A DNA stretch of 64,000 nt from an uncultured Chlorobiaceae bacterium (GTDB lineage: Bacteria > Bacteroidota > Chlorobiia > Chlorobiales > Chlorobiaceae), in contig CAITSZ010000005.1 in NCBI GenBank assembly GCA_903895195.1, positions 174,941 through 238,940 on the forward strand, given 5' to 3'. Below, piece by piece: positions 61,764 to 64,000 of this stretch. The stretch's first letter is position 1; each line of letters opens with the position of its first letter. The position numbers were made by a program, and so were the translations under genes. The notes under the pieces were generated by a model. That model was not told the origin of the DNA. It did not search any database and saw nothing but the letters and a program-made list of their open reading frames with translations.

Positions 61764-62918
61764 TCAAAGAGCTGTTATGTCTCGTTCTCTTGAGCGAAGA
61801 AACAATGATTTCCAGAACCTCATACCGTAGAGTATTAATATGGGGGCGATAGGGAGTAGGTAGCGTTCTTGGGAGACACCTATGAAGATGGGGACCATGA
61901 AGGTAAGGAGTAACACTTTGTCGTACCTATGACCTTTAACAAGCAAAAAAATAATACCCGGGAGTATCATAATCCCTCCTATTGCCCTTAGAAACAGAAG
62001 GTAGTATGGAATCCCAATATAACTCGTTCTTATACCTGAAAGGTAGAGCAGCTTTGTGATGCCTAATAATGACCAGGATAAGAAGAGATTGAGGTAGTGA
62101 GGGAGATTAGTAAACACACCCTTTTCATACACTACCTGAGCAATACCCCAGTAGGTCATTAACGCTGATGCGGAGTTAAACTTCAAAAAATAGGGCAGAT
62201 AATAAGTACAGGCCACAATAGCTATCAAGGAAAAAACAGCAACTACGAGAGAGATGAACAGTTTTGAAAACTGATTTCTGTTTATCCACATATAGTAGAT
62301 AAACACAGGAAGCATTGTTATAGAGTTAGGACGCGTCAGCAGACATAATAACAGTGAAAGCAAAGCAGTGGATACAGAAGCCGTGCTTACCTTATCTCTA
62401 CCAAATGTACTGAGATAAAAAATGCAGACAAAGAAACTATACACTAAGTCCGTCGAGATTATAAGCATATAGTATAAAGCCAAAGGATACAGAATTATCG
62501 TCACCTGCTCCCAGGCAGTAGCCCTCTCTTTTTTATCAAAATAAAAGTTCCATAATAGTCCTGTAGCTATACTTATAGCGATGTAGAAAAAAGAGAGAAA
62601 CAAAGGGCTCCCAACATCGTACCCAGACAAGTTTATTAATAGAGGGAAAACAGGACCGGCATACATATTCCCTGTTGACCAAAGTTTAAGTTCCTCAAAG
62701 GTTCTCGTTTGTAATAATTTGAATAACGGAGAAAAGGGACTCTCTATGAACTTTTGGTAAAAAAAATAATCATACACGGTCACCTTCAAAAAAGGAGAGA
62801 CTAGAATGCCATTTTCATTCTTTAAGCCAATCAATACCGAAAATAACGCTGTTCCAATTCTGCTTATAATGAGCAATACGATTACATAACTGTTTCTGAG
62901 ACTGAGTGATTTTGACAT
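61764..62918 (-). CDS. Polytopic membrane protein of a glycan locus
   Basis: A 384-aa protein with about nine to ten hydrophobic helices (SYVIVLLIISRIGTALFSVL, PLFLSFFYIAISIATGLLW, FISLVVAVFSLIAIVACTYY, YYLLFLRAIGGIMILPGIIFLL and others). It has no recognised enzyme signature. By place and shape it could be an O-antigen polymerase (Wzy) or a GT-C glycosyltransferase; neither can be shown. It is AT-rich relative to the housekeeping genes, as is the next gene, which may mean transfer. Confidence 0.6.
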   Translation of the reverse strand: MSKSLSLRNSYVIVLLIISRIGTALFSVLIGLKNENGILVSPFLKVTVYDYFFYQKFIESPFSPLFKLLQTRTFEELKLWSTGNMYAGPVFPLLINLSGYDVGSPLFLSFFYIAISIATGLLWNFYFDKKERATAWEQVTIILYPLALYYMLIISTDLVYSFFVCIFYLSTFGRDKVSTASVSTALLSLLLCLLTRPNSITMLPVFIYYMWINRNQFSKLFISLVVAVFSLIAIVACTYYLPYFLKFNSASALMTYWGIAQVVYEKGVFTNLPHYLNLFLSWSLLGITKLLYLSGIRTSYIGIPYYLLFLRAIGGIMILPGIIFLLVKGHRYDKVLLLTFMVPIFIGVSQERYLLPIAPILILYGMRFWKSLFLRSRERDITAL

Positions 62919-63007
62919 GAGGAGTTTAACGATAGGAAAGAATTACAGAGCATCATACAGATGCTAAAGGAAGGCAACAGGAGGAGAAGATATAGCAGAG
63001 AGAACAA

Positions 63008-63478
63008 TTATACGAGAGACTTCACAAATTTTGCAGGAACTCCGGCAACCATGGAAAATGGCTCTACATTGCTCGTAACTACTGAACCAGCAGCTATATA
63101 TGCCCCTTTCCCTATTGTAACCGAAGGACAAATAATTGAACCCGAACCGATAAACACACCATCAGATATGACAACCGGTCCAGACATCTCGTCCAGTTGA
63201 CAGGTTGTCTTCTGCAGTCTGCTTATACTAGAGTGCGCTAACACCACCGTGTTAGCAGTTAGCCACACATCTTTTCCTATAAAAATCAATTCAGGAAAAC
63301 TATTATCTATAAGAACATTCCTTCCGATAAAAACATCATTACAATCAACGAAGTTCACTCCACGAAATTTATGCAACAATTTTGCAAACCATGGCATAAA
63401 CCAAAATGTCATAGCCAGATTCCCCAACACAGCTACAGCAATTTTTCTTAAAGAAAGATCTTGATTGAAAAAATTCAT
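63008..63478 (-). CDS. Hexapeptide-repeat acyltransferase
   Basis: A 156-aa left-handed beta-helix protein. Repeats of the I/V-G-x-x pattern are NDVFIGRNVLIDNS, ELIFIGKDVWLTANTVVLAH, GPVVISDGVFIGSGSIICPS and VTIGKGAYIAAGSVVTSN, followed by FSMVAGVPAKFVKSL. This is the O-acetyltransferase (LacA/CysE-like) type that modifies polysaccharide sugars. A hydrophobic N-terminal segment (AVAVLGNLAMTFWFMPWFA) may hold it to the membrane. Confidence 0.82.
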   Translation of the reverse strand: MNFFNQDLSLRKIAVAVLGNLAMTFWFMPWFAKLLHKFRGVNFVDCNDVFIGRNVLIDNSFPELIFIGKDVWLTANTVVLAHSSISRLQKTTCQLDEMSGPVVISDGVFIGSGSIICPSVTIGKGAYIAAGSVVTSNVEPFSMVAGVPAKFVKSLV

Positions 63479-63503
63479 AAAACTACATCCCCTGTAATCT
63501 ACC

Positions 63504-63860
63504 CTATTTTCTTGTTATTGGTCTCTTAGGGATATCTCTTATATCCTGACTTATAAATGCCAAGAGCAACTGTATCCCCGTGATTAATGGCAAGGCTGAC
63601 AACATAACTGTACCAGCAGAGTTTACAATACCTGTTTGCATTGTACCTATCCAATGGAACCCACCAAAACACAATCCAAAAAGCAACAAACCCAATCCGA
63701 GAGGGAGTTCAATTGAGGCAATTGACATGTCCCGAAGATAGTAGTTGTAAAATACCCGTTTACCAAAATTGATAGTGTTTTTCCACAAGAACTCCCCAAC
63801 CACTCTTGAATACTTTAAATTACTTATTTCATCCCCGTACCGGGCATCAATCGGCACATC
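63504..63860 (-). pseudogene. Glycosyltransferase family 2 (polyprenyl-phosphate type), 5' part removed by an IS
   Basis: The minus-strand frame holds the C-terminal end: DVPIDARYGDEISNLKYSRV at its beginning, then two membrane helices (IELPLGLGLLLFGLCFGGF and GTVMLSALPLITGIQLLLAF) and a basic end. Such tails belong to DPM1-like glycosyltransferases. The coding sequence is cut at 63860/63861, where an IS21-like end begins. The catalytic GT-A domain should lie beyond the IS, outside the window. Confidence 0.7.
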
Positions 63861-64000
63861 TGTAGTCGGAAATTAAAAATGAGCCAATTTCGGAAATTAG
63901 CAATCACCCAGGCAGCGTCTTTAGACTACGTCATTTTGTAATGATTTCCTACCACGTTTTGAAGCGGTAGTTGTTTTTTTCTACGGTTGGCCCCTCCTTC
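63861..64000 (-). mobile_element. IS21-like insertion sequence, one end (runs off the window)
   Basis: Starts TGTAGTCGGAAATT, then has CGGAAATTAAAAATGAGCC and CGGAAATTAGCAATCACCC, which are internal repeats near the tip, as in IS21 elements. On the minus strand a frame ending KNNYRFKTW and a stop at 63949-63951 could be the C-terminus of the IstB helper ATPase; that is a weak call. It interrupts the GT2 gene next to it. Confidence 0.7.

Overview
The window looks like part of the chromosome of a green sulfur bacterium (Chlorobiaceae, Chlorobium/Pelodictyon type). This is inferred from gene content and protein character, not from a database search. Supporting signs are a tiny basic ribosomal protein of the Bacteroidetes/Chlorobi type next to tRNA genes, a Bacteroidetes/Chlorobi-style omega subunit and NusA, a type II IPP isomerase paired with a prenyl diphosphate synthase, Gram-negative outer-membrane genes (lptC, ompH, msbA, tolC), and many heptanucleotide repeats between genes.

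Layout. 1-2.4 kb: etfBA (etfA runs off the left edge), a decayed 3' end of a group II intron, and tRNA-Leu(GAG) and tRNA-Lys(TTT) with a terminator. 2.3-6.5 kb (minus): a bL38-like protein, rho, folC, ruvA, rpsT. 6.7-17.1 kb (mostly plus): phosphoglucosamine mutase, an ABC exporter, fni, a prenyl synthase, dprA, ompH/skp, lptC, panD and a stand-alone GlmU-type nucleotidyltransferase, with one LolC/E-type permease on the other strand. 17.2-31.6 kb (minus): housekeeping genes, namely a VOC protein, rpoZ, gmk, yicC, the translation/transcription cluster rimP-nusA-infB-rbfA-truB-ribF-rpsO, a glutaredoxin-like protein, hisS, a PTS IIA protein, cdsA and a CPBP protease.

31.7-47.3 kb is a lipopolysaccharide/glycan island: an MsbA-type flippase, three GT9 heptosyltransferase-type enzymes, many GT2 and GT4 glycosyltransferases, a five-bladed-propeller glycan protein, and a DUF2442/DUF4160 pair. 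47.4-56 kb (minus) is a type I secretion locus: TolC, HlyD, two tandem PrtD-type ABC transporters, three small mutually related coiled proteins (DUF6447-like), an unassigned 165-aa protein and a J-domain protein. No large secreted substrate is present. 56-64 kb holds a MazF/PemK toxin-antitoxin pair, an outer-membrane barrel protein, a broken L-2-hydroxyglutarate oxidase fragment, a nucleotide-sugar dehydrogenase, GT4, a polytopic membrane protein, a hexapeptide acyltransferase and a GT2 gene cut by an IS21-like element at the right edge.

The most unusual signal is a composite repeat family made of GTGCTGA-type and GGCAGTT-type heptamers. It lies between genes, forms or touches the C-termini and stop codons of several genes, and in one case is inserted in frame inside the nucleotide-sugar dehydrogenase. 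A separate 29-bp motif (GGGGACG...TTATCGTACAG) occurs five times, mostly near these repeats. The second candidate for something undescribed is the type I secretion locus with its family of small proteins and its J-protein.
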